Below, in pieces: positions 45,335-58,294 of a stretch of DNA of 64,000 nucleotides. Both the position numbers and the translations under genes were made by a program. Numbering within the stretch: the first letter of the stretch is position 1; every line of letters starts with the position of its first letter. Under the pieces are notes generated by a model, which did not search any database, was not told the DNA's origin, and saw only the letters and a list, made by a program, of their open reading frames with translations. This stretch comes from Sympetrum striolatum (lineage: Eukaryota > Arthropoda > Insecta > Odonata > Libellulidae): contig OX388346.1 in the NCBI GenBank assembly GCA_947579665.1, positions 94,180,615-94,244,614 on the forward strand, read 5' to 3'.

Positions 45335-46650
45335 AGTCATAGAAAAAGGACATCGATTGACGAAAAATAATTTGTACCAATCAAATACACACATACCTTA
45401 ACGCAAACTTTCCTGCATGTAGTCTTATAGAATACGAATAGAAACAGCACGTAAAATATTCAATTATGAATACTTGAAACTTTCATTCAACTGCTCTTTT
45501 TAGGGCACTTCATACATCGGAAGCGGAGTTGAAGGAAGCACTCTTTCTATATTTACCAGAAGGCTACCCTCATCTCTGCTCGGAAATGTTACACCCCCTT
45601 CAGCCAAGAACTTTTTAAAGACAGCTAATTAAATTAGGCATGGATTCCAGCGCGATTCGTAACTCGAGGAAAAATATGAACCATTAGAGAATTGGAGTCG
45701 AAAGAAAGCGCTAAGTGTAGAATAGGAAGAGAGACTGTCGATGAACAGAAATAGCCGAACGCGTACGTGTGAATAAGAGTAAAAAGTTTCCATATATTAA
45801 AGCGATGAATACCCGCAAAGTTTTAGAGTTGTGTGAGGTTTGTTTGTCCTTATGTTTTCTTTTTCAGGTTTACGAAAATCCGTGGTGACAAAATTTACGA
45901 GGATTTAACAGAACGGTGTTTATTAGCAATAAAAATACGTCTTGAACGTCAGAAAACTGCTTTATGGCTCAATTAGCTGACGAATCGGAGAGGACACGTG
46001 CTATAAATTTCGGTTGAACAACACACTGTCTAAAATTTACTGATTAATAAAGTTAGAAAAAGTAGAATTTTCACACTTTTTTCTCGATGCTAATATAATT
46101 CTTTTATTGGCTTATTAAATCTGGATCGAATTTTGTGCGGGATCTCTCGTTGAAAACTTTCTATGGGAAGAAAGTCGCAAGAGATGAAAGAGCCAGTGGA
46201 ATGTTGCATAATCTGTAACTTGAATAGAATTCTTCATAATTATCGTGTAAGTTTTCGTCTTTTATTCCTTGGGTTTGCGCCATCATCACCATTGACGCAC
46301 ATCAGCGTTGATACTCCTAAGAGTTCATTGATCACACTTTTTATCGGACCCTTTATTCTTTCCCACTTCTTGTCCTCCTTTAAGACCCTAATCACACTTG
46401 TTTACTCCTCCAATCCTCAATTTCCTTATGACTCTCTCCAGAGTCTTCCTTTTCCTTCAAATTCGTAATTTTTTCAATCTTAACCTTTTTTGAGATATCT
46501 ACGATTCAGTTGCTTTTGTACCTAAAGTTGTTCTGTTATCTTTGCAGCCATTCCAAGATTTTCTTAGTGTCTCTCTGCATAAGATCATATTTTATATTTC
46601 TAAAATCCTCCTTGTATTATGTATGATATTTTTTTATGCTTAACGTGAGA
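45335..46650. other. Non-coding stretch
   Basis: No recognised gene. The 101-codon frame at 46163-46468 is Ser/Leu/Phe-rich with no domain. Confidence 0.5.
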
Positions 46651-46653
46651 CCA

Positions 46654-46950
46654 AATGATAAACAGAGGTGAAAAATAGCGACATGACTGGGACTCGAACC
46701 CAGATCTCCCACTTTCCGAGAAGGTATTCTGAGCACTAAACTACCATGCCGCATCAATCCCACCTCTGTTAAAGGGATCCCTCATCAGCAAGGCGAGTGG
46801 CGCTCCACATAGTGGCATTTGTCAGCCTCTGTGAGGACCTTTGGCGGTGGTCGGTGGTGCTAGTTTAGTGGTCAGAATACCTTCTCGGAAAGTGGGAGAC
46901 CTGGGTTCGAGTCTCAGTCATGTCGCTATTTTTCACCTCTGTTTATCATT
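46654..46950. mobile_element. Head-to-head pair of tRNA-derived sequences (fold-back)
   Basis: The left arm (46654-46752) and right arm (about 46855-46950) are inverted copies that start and end with AATGATAAACAGAGGTG. Each contains a tRNA-like unit. On the minus strand at 46678-46752, acceptor GCGGCAT pairs with ATGTCGC, TAGTTTAGTGCTCAG is the A-box region and GGGTTCGAGTCCC a perfect B box. On the plus strand at about 46851-46926 lie TAGTTTAGTGGTCAG and GGGTTCGAGTCTC. The D-arm wording is like Asp/Glu/Gly tRNAs, but the anticodon arm pairs poorly, so neither looks like a working tRNA gene. A 100-bp spacer contains AAGGCGAGTGGCGC. Two inverted SINE insertions, or one element whose termini are tRNA-derived, would both fit. 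Confidence 0.75.
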
Positions 46951-46954
46951 AGGA

Positions 46955-48264
46955 TTCAGTTGCACAACTTCACATGCTAAGTAATATACTATCCTTGCTC
47001 CTTATTTAATATGATACTATGTCTCTTGAATTTTTTCCATTATGAAAATTCTCTAAAAGTCTATTTTGCTCTTCCATATAGATTTTTACGCAGGTGTTGC
47101 TTTCGCATTAGGTTTTTATGGTTTCTGATTGGTTTGTGACAGTTTCGCAAGTACGTCTTTATAATGTAGTCTCTCAATCATTTTGATTACTTTTTTGTCT
47201 CGTCCTTACTTTAACTTATAAACTGCTATAATTGTTCTCATTGCATTTAAAATATTTATATTTTCCTCCATACCTATAGCTCCATCGAGTAGGCTGGATT
47301 TTTACATTATTTCTCCATATTAATGTTATTCCAAATTTGTTTAGGGATACAGAGAGTAAATTATATTCGATTGTTAATTAAAATCATCGTAAGGTTTTTG
47401 TGAAACAATCCCGTAGATGAGAAATTTATGGAATACGTCAAATAAATTAATAAATTGACAAAGTTTAACTCAAATTACTTACTTAAGGAATGATTATTTT
47501 TTCAAAGGAAATGATAGTTATCAAGTTGTGAATATTTTAAGACTTTTTACAGAAAAACTTCTTTCGAAAAGTTATAGTTTCCTTTTTTTCTCAGGACTAG
47601 GTTTGAGGTTCGAAGGGAGATATGTTTGGAGTTGGAAAAAATTCTCGCATATTGCCACTTGCTGTTAAATTATGACTAATATACCATTCCAAGGAAAATC
47701 GTTTGCCACCTTAGTGAGATTTGAAATTTCAGCTGCCTCCTGAGACCGGCAAATCAGCGGCTGTTTCAGACATAATGCATATGGATATCGCAGACAGCGA
47801 CGTTTTTCTCCGGATACGCGATAATTTTTTCAACAAGCGATCACATTTTTTATTTGTTTTCCTCCGCTATCACTCAAATATTTCGTCAAAAATTTTCACC
47901 GAAATCGACTGGAACTCATCGAGCATTTTGAAGGTTCTTCGCTGTCAGACTATCCCAGGAGAATAGTCATTATTATGATGGTATATTATCGGTAATTAAC
48001 ACCTTCTTATTGTATCTTTAGGGCTGATTTACGATCTGTGTATGGCTGAAGATATTTCTGTTTGTAAAATTGATCCTTGAGGGGATAACGATTGGTTTTT
48101 GATAAGCATCGTGGTGAGGAAATGTATTTGAAATAACCGTAAAATACTGGCTGATTGAACAAAACTATTGTATCGGTAATACTGTAAACATTTATTCCCC
48201 ACGAATGAAAAGCTAGGACTTGAAAAGTGAATGAAGGAGTAATTATTATGCTACGTATGCTATG
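46955..48264. other. Non-coding stretch
   Basis: No gene, RNA or repeat recognised. Confidence 0.5.
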
Positions 48265-48345
48265 TACATTCCTGGCCAAAATTAACGCAGCACCTCCCTA
48301 GCGATCCTTACGGCCGGTGCTGCGTTAATTTTGGCCAGGACTGTA
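48265..48345. mobile_element. 77-bp palindromic MITE, copy 2
   Basis: Same length and structure as 21814-21894 and also bounded by TA, with four base differences. Even the flanks have some likeness (TACGTAA on the right side of both). Confidence 0.88.
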
Positions 48346-48349
48346 CGTA

Positions 48350-50220
48350 ATTACTTACTTACCATTACCTTGTTGTATTGAGTTGATCTCAAAATATAGA
48401 ATATTTGTAGATTATAATATAGTTGCTGCTATTTTTCGAGGGAAACAATAAATTAATTATAAACAAAATGCGATAAATGAAAATAAAACTGTTGCCAAGG
48501 GCGAAATTTTCAAAGAATTGTGAAATGACTTGTGCAATGGAAAGATGCGTGAAAGACAAAAAAAGTACAAAATAAAGCAAACAACTATGAATGGAAGTCA
48601 TGTGTAAAGAAGGGAGTAAATGAGCTTTCATAATTCATTCTTAAGTACGTGTCTTAATGTTAAATCTGCTGGTCACACTTGCAAAAGCAGTAATGGCAAA
48701 TTGGACAAGTACGTTTACTGCAGTAGTATTACGCTTGAATGAAATCCTTTGCAGATGACGTTAACGGTTTTTTTCGGATAAATTCTCGGAATTCAGAATG
48801 TTACTCACAAACATGTGGTTCTCCATCCATCCATCCTAAAAATATCAATAAATCAAATGAAAAACCCTACTGAAATGGAATCATTTTTTATCTTGAAAAA
48901 AAAAAATGGAAGTTGCACAGATTAAATGAACAAGACCTTTTGAAATTTTACGTAATCATAGGAAGGGATCACATAGGAGCTGCTTCTATCAATCAATATT
49001 GTGCAACATTAGTTTTAGTTTCTACTAGGGCTGCTCTTCGGCTGAAAATATTTCTCGCTACTGTAGTCATCAATCATGTGCTAACGGTTATGAAGAAAAA
49101 ACTTTACCCTCGGAAGATTATTGGCTGTTAATCCAGGCCATGGATATAAAGGTAACGAGTGTAAATCAGGTCTCTATGATTGATTGATGCTGCGTCATTT
49201 TCTAGAATGCAAATCCATGAGAAAAAGTGAACAGCTCTAACAACGGTCACTAAGATGGATAAGGCAAGCCATTTTCCTCCATACATCCCTCAGAATGTAG
49301 TTATTCACCCAGCTGAAGGCATTCTCATCAACGTAATACATTAATCGCCATGATAGGGTTCAAGTGTTTTAGGAATAGTAGGGGATTTTCAATTCAGAGA
49401 TTTAAGGATTTTTGTGGGACTTACTTAGAAACGTTTCATTTCTCGAATTTATCAAGTGAAATATTTATTACTCATTTCCTCTTAAGTTGATTATACATTT
49501 GATGTATTAATGGGAGTTTTTAATTTGATAAAAGCTCGTATTGTCTCTCATATTAATCCTCGATATTCATTCACCATGCATATCGAGAAATCGCAACAGC
49601 TTCTCTGATACGTCAGTTGCCCCAAAGTGTGTTCAGAAAGAACCTTATCTTGGGCCGTCTTAAGAACAGAAGCTCGCTACCCTCGCTCTTCACGATTTGC
49701 ACAGCGGATCGTAACGCCAATTAAATCGGCGCGAGGCGATGCAAACCACGTTCCGTTTTGCTTGAACCTAAATTGGCTTAGCTTTTTTGCAAGACCTGTC
49801 ATCAATCAGTCCCTTATCTCCGTCGCTTTCTTTTCACGCTTTCTTCTCCATTGCTCAATCACCTTTTTCGACTAATTACAGACTCGTGTAAAACGTATTT
49901 CTCTTCTTGATTAATCCAATGAAAAGTCCTCCGCTCAATTTAACTTTTTCTCGCACATTAGTATATTTTAAATGAAGGATGGAGTACGACTACATATAAT
50001 CAAATAAGACAAGAAACGAAAAGTGAAGAGCGATATTTGTCCGAGTTTCCTTTAATCGATTGATATCAATGAATTCCAGATATTTAGGTATAAGCTGAAA
50101 ACTTAAATTTTATACAAGAAATATATATCTGTTTTCCAAAGAAATACACATTTCCGTAGAGATGTTATTCATTTTAATCTGTTAGTCTCTCCTAGAACAT
50201 TATTAATGACCACTGTAATC
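48350..50220. other. Non-coding stretch
   Basis: Nothing recognised. A slightly GC-richer 82-codon frame at 49627-49875 has no domain. Confidence 0.5.
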
Positions 50221-51725
50221 AAAGTTCAAAATATGTATAAGGACGACATGTTTGAGGATGTTTTGCATCTTGAGCGCCGCCAAACTTTTAAATCCAACGC
50301 AACAAATGACTGCAGTAATTTACAATGAGACATTAATCATGCTAGAAGACCTCTGTTTATTGATGGCGAATAAAGTGTTGTCGTGTTTGGGCATGATGTC
50401 GTCAAATGCAGTCCATTTGAAATTTGCGTCCAATGCAGGATGCATTTAACCACAAAGAGAACAACAATACGACAATGAAGCATTAGCCGAAGCAGTTCGT
50501 ACAAATGTTCCACAATACAAAAGATTGCATACGACTCTTTGATAGAAGCTGTGAACAATGGAACTGGCGGAACTTACTTCCTGAGGGACTGGAAAACATT
50601 TTTAATTGCATTGTTTTTGACGAGGATCCAATCGCAGAATGAAGTTGCCCTAGCATTAGCTTCATTCGGAACAGCAGTGAATTTGTTAGATGGTGGACGA
50701 ACTGAACATTCTGCCTTGAAATTTGCCACTGAACATGCAAATCAACGAGACACCTGTTTGCAACATCGCTAAAAGCAGCGCAATGGCGAAGATTCTCTAG
50801 GTGTGCAAATTGATTGTTTGGGACGCATGCACAATGGTCCACAAGAGGTCCACTGGAGGCGCTGAACAGAACTTCAAAAGATCTTCGCGACAACCAAAAC
50901 ATTTTTAGCGGAGCCATGATTCTGCTGTCCGGTGTCAGACTCTTCCAGCTATTCCCCGATTAACTGAAGCTGACGAACTAAATGCGGGCTTAAAATCATC
51001 ATATTTTTGGGAGTACGTGACGACACTCTGATTAATGGTTAACATGCGAGTGTTTCTGCAACAAGATCAAAGTGCAGATCTGTTTCCGAAGCAACTGTTG
51101 GACAAAGGTAATATGAAAGTCGCAGTTGGAGCCTCAACAGGATTCATCTCATTGCCCACAGATTTCTGTCAGCTGACAAAATCGAAAGAGGAGCTCATTC
51201 AGCGTGTTTTTACAGACAATTCAAAACCATAATTGGGTGAGCGAACGAACAATATTGGTTGCAAGAAAGAAAGATATCGATGATCTCAACGCGACCATTC
51301 AAAATTTCATTTCGGGACAGTCGATTTTAAGCGACTGCAATTCCCTGTACGTCTGGCTTTTGCGATGGCCATAAACAAATCACAAGGCCTGATGTTGGAA
51401 TATGCGGAATCAACTTGGAGTTTCCGTGTTTCGCGCATGGAAGCCATCATCTTTGTATATATACGCACCAGAAAACAAAACAAAAATGTAGTTTATCAGA
51501 AAGCTTTACATTGAATAACTGCCATGCAAATAAAAGATGTTGAATTCATTTGAATTATAAGCAAGTCTCTTTAATGACCTAACGAAATTCAACTGTAATC
51601 GATGCAGCCAGTATTATAGATCTCAATGAATTGGAGTTGAAAGGCTGATTAGTATTGATAATTGTTGATCAAAAGTTATAATTCAATAAATTGTACGTGA
51701 TACGATGTTCACCGGATCATCTAGT
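50221..51725 (+). mobile_element. Decayed Helitron, helicase half and 3' terminus
   Basis: Helicase coding remains run from about 50233 to 51513, followed by about 200 bp of AT-rich 3' sequence ending CACCGGATCATCTAG with T at 51725. The terminus is nearly the same as that of the derivative at 42545, so both belong to one family. The 5' half with the Rep nuclease was not found upstream. Confidence 0.88.
50233..51516 (+). pseudogene. Helitron Pif1-type helicase pseudogene
   Basis: Segments in order: MYKDDMFEDVLHLERRQTF; IYNETLIMLEDLCLLMANK; NNGTGGTYFLRDWKTFLIAL, where the Walker A loop is deleted; QNEVALALASFGTAVNLLDG and GGRTEHSALK; KLIVWDACTMVHKR, where the Walker B Glu is Ala (codon 50825-50827); NIFSGAMILLSG; VNMRVFLQQDQSADLF; FCQLTKSKEELIQRVF; FAMAINKSQG; and the C-terminal YAPENKTKNVVYQKALH with stop. 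Several frameshifts separate them. The order and wording are those of Helitron helicases. ATP hydrolysis is impossible without Walker A. Confidence 0.92.
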
Positions 51726-51729
51726 ATAA

Positions 51730-53245
51730 ATATATAAGTGGATAAGAGTTTGGCCGCAATGTTGAAACAACGCATAATTTTACGCAATAAGTGAATGTTT
51801 CTTTATCCATTCTACCTTCTGCCTCTTTTGTCCTTTCAAAGCTACCGCGGCATTTTAATTCCATGGGAACGGACTTCCTCGCACGTAGATAAACATTTCA
51901 AATATAATTGCACGATTCTCAACGCATGCAGAACTAGTTGGTGTTAGCGAGATTCACACTCATTCTTCTGATTGCTTATCTTCATCGTAAGACCAATCCT
52001 ATGGAAGTGCTCTTTAAGAAGGAGGAAATGATTATTTTATTCTAAAAAGACGCTATCTACAGATAAATTACCTTGAAACTTCCGAGAATATTCTACCGAT
52101 CTATCTCTAAACAGACACTTCCATAAACGATTCGCTAGGAAATCGTGTTGATGAATCGCATTTGATTTCACGCGTTTAGTTTTATTTATTTATAAGACGA
52201 AGCGCTGAATAAAGGTGGACTGTTACTTTACCCATCACTGCAAGAGCATTTTTTCTAATTTTCTATAAAATAAATATTCTTAATCAAGAGAATAAAGTGA
52301 TTAGAGAAATTTTATCGATTCGTAAGATGGTATTGATTTTTAAAATAAGTCATTTAAAAATTATGACATTTATTAGTTTCAAGAGTCACAGGTCTCTTCT
52401 AATTTTTATTCTGTCGAAGATAGTGCTTTTGATATTTAGTATATGTAATAATTTGTATAGAATAGTATAAAGATAAATGGTAAATTAACAAAAACATTAA
52501 AGTAGTCTCAGGAATCTAATACTTTAACTTAAAATGTACATTACCCTCTGCAAGAAAGATTAAAGGTAAAGAGGGGTGCCTCCAACGATGACAAATAACT
52601 AACTTTTTGATTTATGCCAAAAACATTTTTGCACAGGATATATCTTAACCTTTGCTGTATTTAAACCAATTCATTCACAGGCAAAGCAAAAATCACCATT
52701 AAATATATAATCTATTAATCCTAGTGTGGTAAAGAAAATGTAATTATAATTATAGTGATAGGAAAATAGTGATCGAAAAGTTTTTCGTCATGTGGAAATA
52801 ATTGATTATTGATAAAAAATTAGATTTCAAAGTATATGGGATTTAAATAAACATTTTCATGAAACAGGCAATCAGACAACGTACGGGCAATGCAAAGTAA
52901 ATATCTAATCCTATCTTACAACTCATAAGCGTAGGCCATTGGCAAAGAATTGTGATTAGTATCCATTACTGCAAGATATATTAAAAAGGGGTTTAATTAA
53001 AATATGAATATTCTCAAAAATGGTTATAAACCTCATACTGATGACCCTCCGAACCGAACCAAAGGAGCGATTTACTTCCACATGATGGAAAGTAGCGGAT
53101 ACATTATCACCGACATATTTTTTCTCTTATCTTTCGAATTTAAATTAATCCTTTGTGAATTTCACATTGTATTAAACCGAGCACATATTCATATCATTAT
53201 AGAATGAATCATCTAAATTATCAGTTGCAATAGTGATACATCTTT
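51730..53245. other. Non-coding AT-rich stretch
   Basis: No gene or repeat recognised. Confidence 0.5.
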
Positions 53246-53249
53246 AAGG

Positions 53250-53829
53250 CAGGGCCGGATTAACCAATAGGAAGTTGCCTGGGGCCCCTGATTTTAGGGG
53301 GCCCCCGAAAAATGAAAAATATCTTTGAAAAGATTTTTACAAACATGAAAACTTACGTTAACTCCATATACACTGGTGCACAAAAAACTCATAGTCATTT
53401 GTATAAGATTCTAATGAAAGATCAATTTGCAGATGTATTTCCTAACACAGAAATAGCTCTTCGGATTTTATTTAACATTGATGATCACAAATTGTTCTGC
53501 CGAACGATCCTTCTCGCAATTAAAAAGAATCAAAGCTGCTGAAAGAGCTACAACTCGACAAGAGCGACTAGACATGTTAGGTATTGAAGTGAGTCAGATT
53601 TATTGAAGAAAATTGATATTGATGATATAATCGATGAATTTGCCGAAAACAAATGTAGAAAACGACATGTTTAAAATGTAGATGGTAATTTTATTGATAT
53701 TATTACGTTTTGACAATAACAATTTTATGAAAGCTATAAGTTTTTATTTTTTTAAAAGAAGGGAAACGGACGTGAAAAAAGGGCCCCCAAATTGATGGTT
53801 GGGCCCCGTTGAGGGTTAACCGGCCCTAG
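53250..53829 (+). mobile_element. Deleted hAT element with GGGCCCC-rich ends
   Basis: The left end CAGGGCCGGATTAACC at 53250 is matched by GGTTAACCGGCCCTAG on the right, followed inwards on both sides by runs such as GGGGGCCCCC and GGGCCCC. A hAT transposase C-terminus lies between. The 8-bp target duplication is no longer visible. At 580 bp it lacks most of the transposase. Confidence 0.8.
53400..53679 (+). pseudogene. hAT transposase dimerisation-domain remnant
   Basis: YKILMKDQFADVFPNTEIAL (53402 on), then after a frameshift SAERSFSQLKRIK at 53496-53534, the signature of the hAT C-terminal dimerisation region. RATTRQERLDMLGIEVSQIY, a stop, and then the shifted DDIIDEFAENKCRKRHV follow. 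The ZMYM-type hAT proteins have this wording. Broken by at least two frameshifts. Confidence 0.85.
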
Positions 53830-53834
53830 CATCA

Positions 53835-54990
53835 TCGACAAAACTCCCAATGTTTAACAATGTTAATTTCCGATCGGATGATTCATTCTTTGGGACATGA
53901 TTTATCGAAACCCTTGATGCAATGAACTCCCGCTTTCAATTCCGTGGGATGATGCATTTTCACTCATTTTCCTGCTTTATTCGCCGGTCACCGTACGGGT
54001 TTCGTACCTCTCCGTTGAATAATTCAGCTAGTTATCATTTCGCAGGATTTCGAGGAATCCCACTTAAAATGGCTCTCTGGCGCGTGTCTCACTTTCCTTC
54101 CTCTCCACAATTTATCTTCTCGGAATCCTCTATTCAGACGACTTCTTTTACCGCTCACTCGTTACTTTCCTACAAACATTTACCTGAAATGCATCACTGG
54201 TATTTAAGAAGCTTAAAAATTAGTGTGGACGTGTCATCGAATTACCATACTCTGAGGAACTCTTTCCTATGATTGATATTCCTTCCGATGAGCTATCCAA
54301 CGAGACACGCCATAGGCAAACGTTCTCCTAGGAAAAAATGATGGATTAAATTACGTCATCATGTTTTGTGTAATCTAGATTAAAGCAATTACTTATAGAA
54401 TGGGTTAAGGTTGCGTATAATTATATTAACACAACGAACAGCGAATAGGGAGGAAGTCCGTTGACAAATTTGCATTGCTGTGGAACATAAGGTGAACTAT
54501 GTTGCAGAATAAAGCGACGTATAATCGGAGCACAGCTATCCGTGAGAGGAGATATGAATATAGTATGAATCACATAAGCAGCAAGATTTTGATGAATATC
54601 AGCGAAGAATATTTGATTCTATTTGAGGAGAAATTTTGGATTTTCCGTAACGTATTCTTGCACTACGCAGTATGTTTCCTGACTAAGGATATCGGAAATA
54701 AGGAAGAAACAAATAACTTCTGTGCTAAATTAATTCATAAAATAGCTATGCAGTATCGTTGATCGTCTCGTTTTCAAACCGACCTCGAGTATGGTCCTCT
54801 CCAAGGTTTTTCCATTTTTCTTCTCGTTGCCATATTACCCCTAGGTATGAGATGAATTCTCTGTTACTTCTGTCCATCTTACTTCTTCTTGGCACCTTCA
54901 TATCTTTTGGTGTTCAATAAAGAAGTTGATCTTCGACGTTGGTCGTTTCGTCTAGCAACCCTGGTCTGCCAAAATGCATTTCGATGTTTT
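53835..54990. other. Non-coding stretch with two unassigned frames
   Basis: Frames of 116 codons (53922-54272) and 87 codons (54499-54762) on the plus strand show no domain, no partner and no splice context that I can defend. Confidence 0.35.
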
Positions 54991-54994
54991 CTTT

Positions 54995-55126
54995 CTAGTA
55001 GTAGTAGTATTTTTTTAAATGCTCGACATCTTATGTAATTCCCACGTGGGCTTCCACTGGGATTCGAACGAGGGATCGCTTTCAATGAAGCCGAACGCGC
55101 TGCCCACACCGATATGCGGGAGCCCC
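54995..55126 (-). mobile_element. tRNA-derived SINE with (TAC)n tail
   Basis: On the minus strand the head GGGGCTCCCGCATATCGGTG ... GTTCGAATCCCAGTGGAAGC resembles the 22.1-kb SINE head in length and spacing (A-box region, GAAAGCGATCCC, B box). The 3' end is AAATACTACTACTACTAG (54997-55014), which agrees with the shorter CAATACTAC tail at 22051. The acceptor stem is less well paired. Target duplication uncertain. Confidence 0.75.
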
Positions 55127-55129
55127 TGG

Positions 55130-58100
55130 TAATTTTTCATTGATGTCTGTCAATCACTTCATCATCCTCACTCAAATGGTACGCTTCGTCTTCGTTTTGA
55201 ATACCAGCCATATAGCTTTTCATTCTTTTCTACTTTTTCTATTGCTTATGAACTATTCCTGCTTTTGGAATCCAAGTTTCACTTCCGTCGCTCAGTCCTC
55301 AGAGGTGGTCAATGCTGTTTTGGTGTTGTGGAAATAGTATTTCATTCTAAATCAAGGAAAGATATATCCTTTTGTACAAATTATATTCTTTAATATTTGT
55401 ATTATTTTAGAAATGAATTTGCTGCTATGTATACCTCATTTTATTACTAATGGCCTAAAATATATGAAGGTATTCCACCACGTAGTCACTTATATTTTGT
55501 AGAAACTATTACAGTCTCCATGTATACCAAGGTTTCCGTTTTCCTTATCTGCTAACCTGTTACCCTCATTACTTTACAGTGAGTTAGGGGGATTCCCTTA
55601 GTTTCCTTCTTCCCCAATCCTTAACTAACCACTCCAGAGCTCATTGGCATATTCATTGGTTCAAATGTTTGTAATTGGTATCCAACAAATCAAATCAAGA
55701 AACTATGATGTCTCAATGAAATGCAGATCGAGAGAGGAGAAGAAAGAAGTATATTCGTCTTGTGTCCATCGCACTGTTAGTCTTTTTGCAGAAATAGAGA
55801 AGAAGTAGTAAAAGTAAAACTTTATTACCGAATCAGTAAGACCTCTCACATCCATATTTGGATAAAATCTCTTAGTCTATTCTTTCTCAATACATGCCTT
55901 TGATGTGCTTTCAAAATGTTCTTTTGCTCGGTAAAATGTTAAGAATATAGTACAAGCGGATTTTACTATTGGCCTTTCGTGCTCTACTCTTCCTAATCGT
56001 TATTATAGCCCTTCACTACCAAGAATATGGTCTCCTTTACGGTGGCGTCCTGCAAATTGCTTCTAATTCGACTGCCATTTCATTGGAAAAGCAATCTTCC
56101 GCAATATTCTGTAATCCACCAGCAAAAAAAGCAAATGGAGAAAATGGGCACATTTAACTCGGTCGTTAAGCGAGCATGATTGTTGCTCGAGTATTTTTAA
56201 ATCTATAACAACGGCCTATAATGTTGCAGTTGGACTGTAGTCAAGATTGTTGCTCGAAAGACGTTTGAATATCATTGAGGAGTAAATGATGCATCCAAAA
56301 GTGATCTGAGACGACATAGAAAAGTGAAGTTCAAGGTTTGACGACTGGTAATTTTGTAACGAGATTTAAAATACTATCGTATCATTAAAATTATTAAATT
56401 CAATCACTTCGGCCTTCGCTTGCTGGAACTTCATCTTAACACTTATGTTGAAATAAACTTTACTTTATTACAAAAGTCAGTTTTAAATGTGTGCTGTGTA
56501 CTTATTTATACTTTTTTCGAATAATGCACAGTTAATTTTATCGTAACTGTTAAAACCTGATTATGTTTACAAAAACACAACAGTAACGTATTCAAAGTCC
56601 TTGAAAAAACTAATTTACTTCTTGCATAAATTTGTTTAAAATAGGCAATTAGTAGAATTAAAGAAGCAGGTGTGATTAAGGATGAGACTATATACTATAG
56701 TGCAATGAATAAACAAAGAAAGAGAAGCATTGGAATTTGAGAACGGAAAAATTGAAAAAGTTCTTTCAGAGTTGTAAATTACATGTATTCTAGAATAAAT
56801 TGGATTTACAAGGAGATCTCTGAAAATCAAAAAGGGAAATACACAAAAAACTGAGAGGATAACTCCGTCGGCATTTTCGGAGGTCGCCTCCATAACAGGA
56901 AGCTGCTTATAGCCTATAACATTAACCGCAATTTCCTCACCTTCAATTTCCCTGCTATTACCGTAATAGTATCAACCTCCGCTCTTTCACTATCCTTCTC
57001 CTAACTCATAATGGAGGGAAAATCTGTCAAATTTGCGGGGATCAAAAGTATTTCAAATTGTTGTTTTAGCTCACATGTAACATTCGCCAATTAAATTCTT
57101 GGAATACATACATTGAGCCACTGGATGAGCCCAAATCCGGAGGGATCCTGTTACATATTCGCGAATCTGGAATTCAAGGATGAATGACTATTATTTTGTC
57201 AATGAAGCATATTTTCTGCGGTGATTGACTCTGCCATCGTTAATGTAAATAGAATGACTAACGTTTTTCAAAGAACCTCATAAATTTATTTTCTTTTTCT
57301 ATCAAAGTATTCATCCATGTGTTTATTTCGAGAAAAACACAACGTCTATATGAAAAAATCTCATAGAAACTATAATGACTGAGCGCGGCTTCCATCTTTG
57401 GAAAATTATGATAATATATGAGCTTAATTTTTACTAAATTTCCCAATTGTTATAATAATAACATACTCTTCATGCGATATCGTATTTTCATAAGAAACAG
57501 CTACAACTCATCATAGAGACTGATCTGTCTAATACCTACTCTCCTCTTGTCATGATATTTTGTCAAGATACAGATCCAATCGAGAACCTAACATATAATT
57601 TCATGAATGAAATTTTATTTATGTAAAAGCCAAAGGCAACCCTGTGTACAATCAACTTTTCATTGCCTCGCAAAATAGTTTTCATTTAATTCAATTTGAT
57701 ATTTGCTGCAGTCAATGCACTGATGTATACATAATATATATATACTCAATCCTAGAATCTCATTAGAAATATTAACACCTCTTCATTTTATTTACCTAAT
57801 TGCTCTTCCGTACCCGATTCCCTCCCTGATGGCCCCTTGAGAAGTTTTTAATATTTTTAATTGACAAAAGGTTGGTAATTCTTGTTAATTGTAATAGCAA
57901 TATCTTTATTTTCATTATTTTATTGGTTTTTAATCGGTTGTTATTGAGTTATTGAGTGCATACATTGAACAGAATTAAAATTATCGAAGGATAATGTTTT
58001 AAAGAATGATTCTTACTTTTTTAATTCCTTCAACGACTCCTGCGTTAATCACCTCCAAATTTTATTATAAAAACTGCTCATTTGATTAAAAATAATTCTT

Positions 58101-58290
58101 CCTTGCATCATTCCATTTAGCGATTCTATTTCTATCTCACTCATGTCCGATGTCCATTTTGCATTTGCATGGCGATTACCCTCCATTCCCTTACGTCAAT
58201 AAATGGATGGGTGAATGAATTAGTGGTATAGATTTCGTATCTCGGTCAAGCTCTTGAATTTCCACAGAATATCTGAAATTCTCTGTTGAC
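55130..58290. other. Gene-poor stretch
   Basis: No recognisable gene or element. Confidence 0.5.
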
Positions 58291-58294
58291 GTAA

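Noticed and set aside
46678..46926. Functional tRNA genes
   Set aside because: Acceptor stem and T arm are good, but the anticodon arm does not pair properly in either copy, and both sit in the arms of a repeat.
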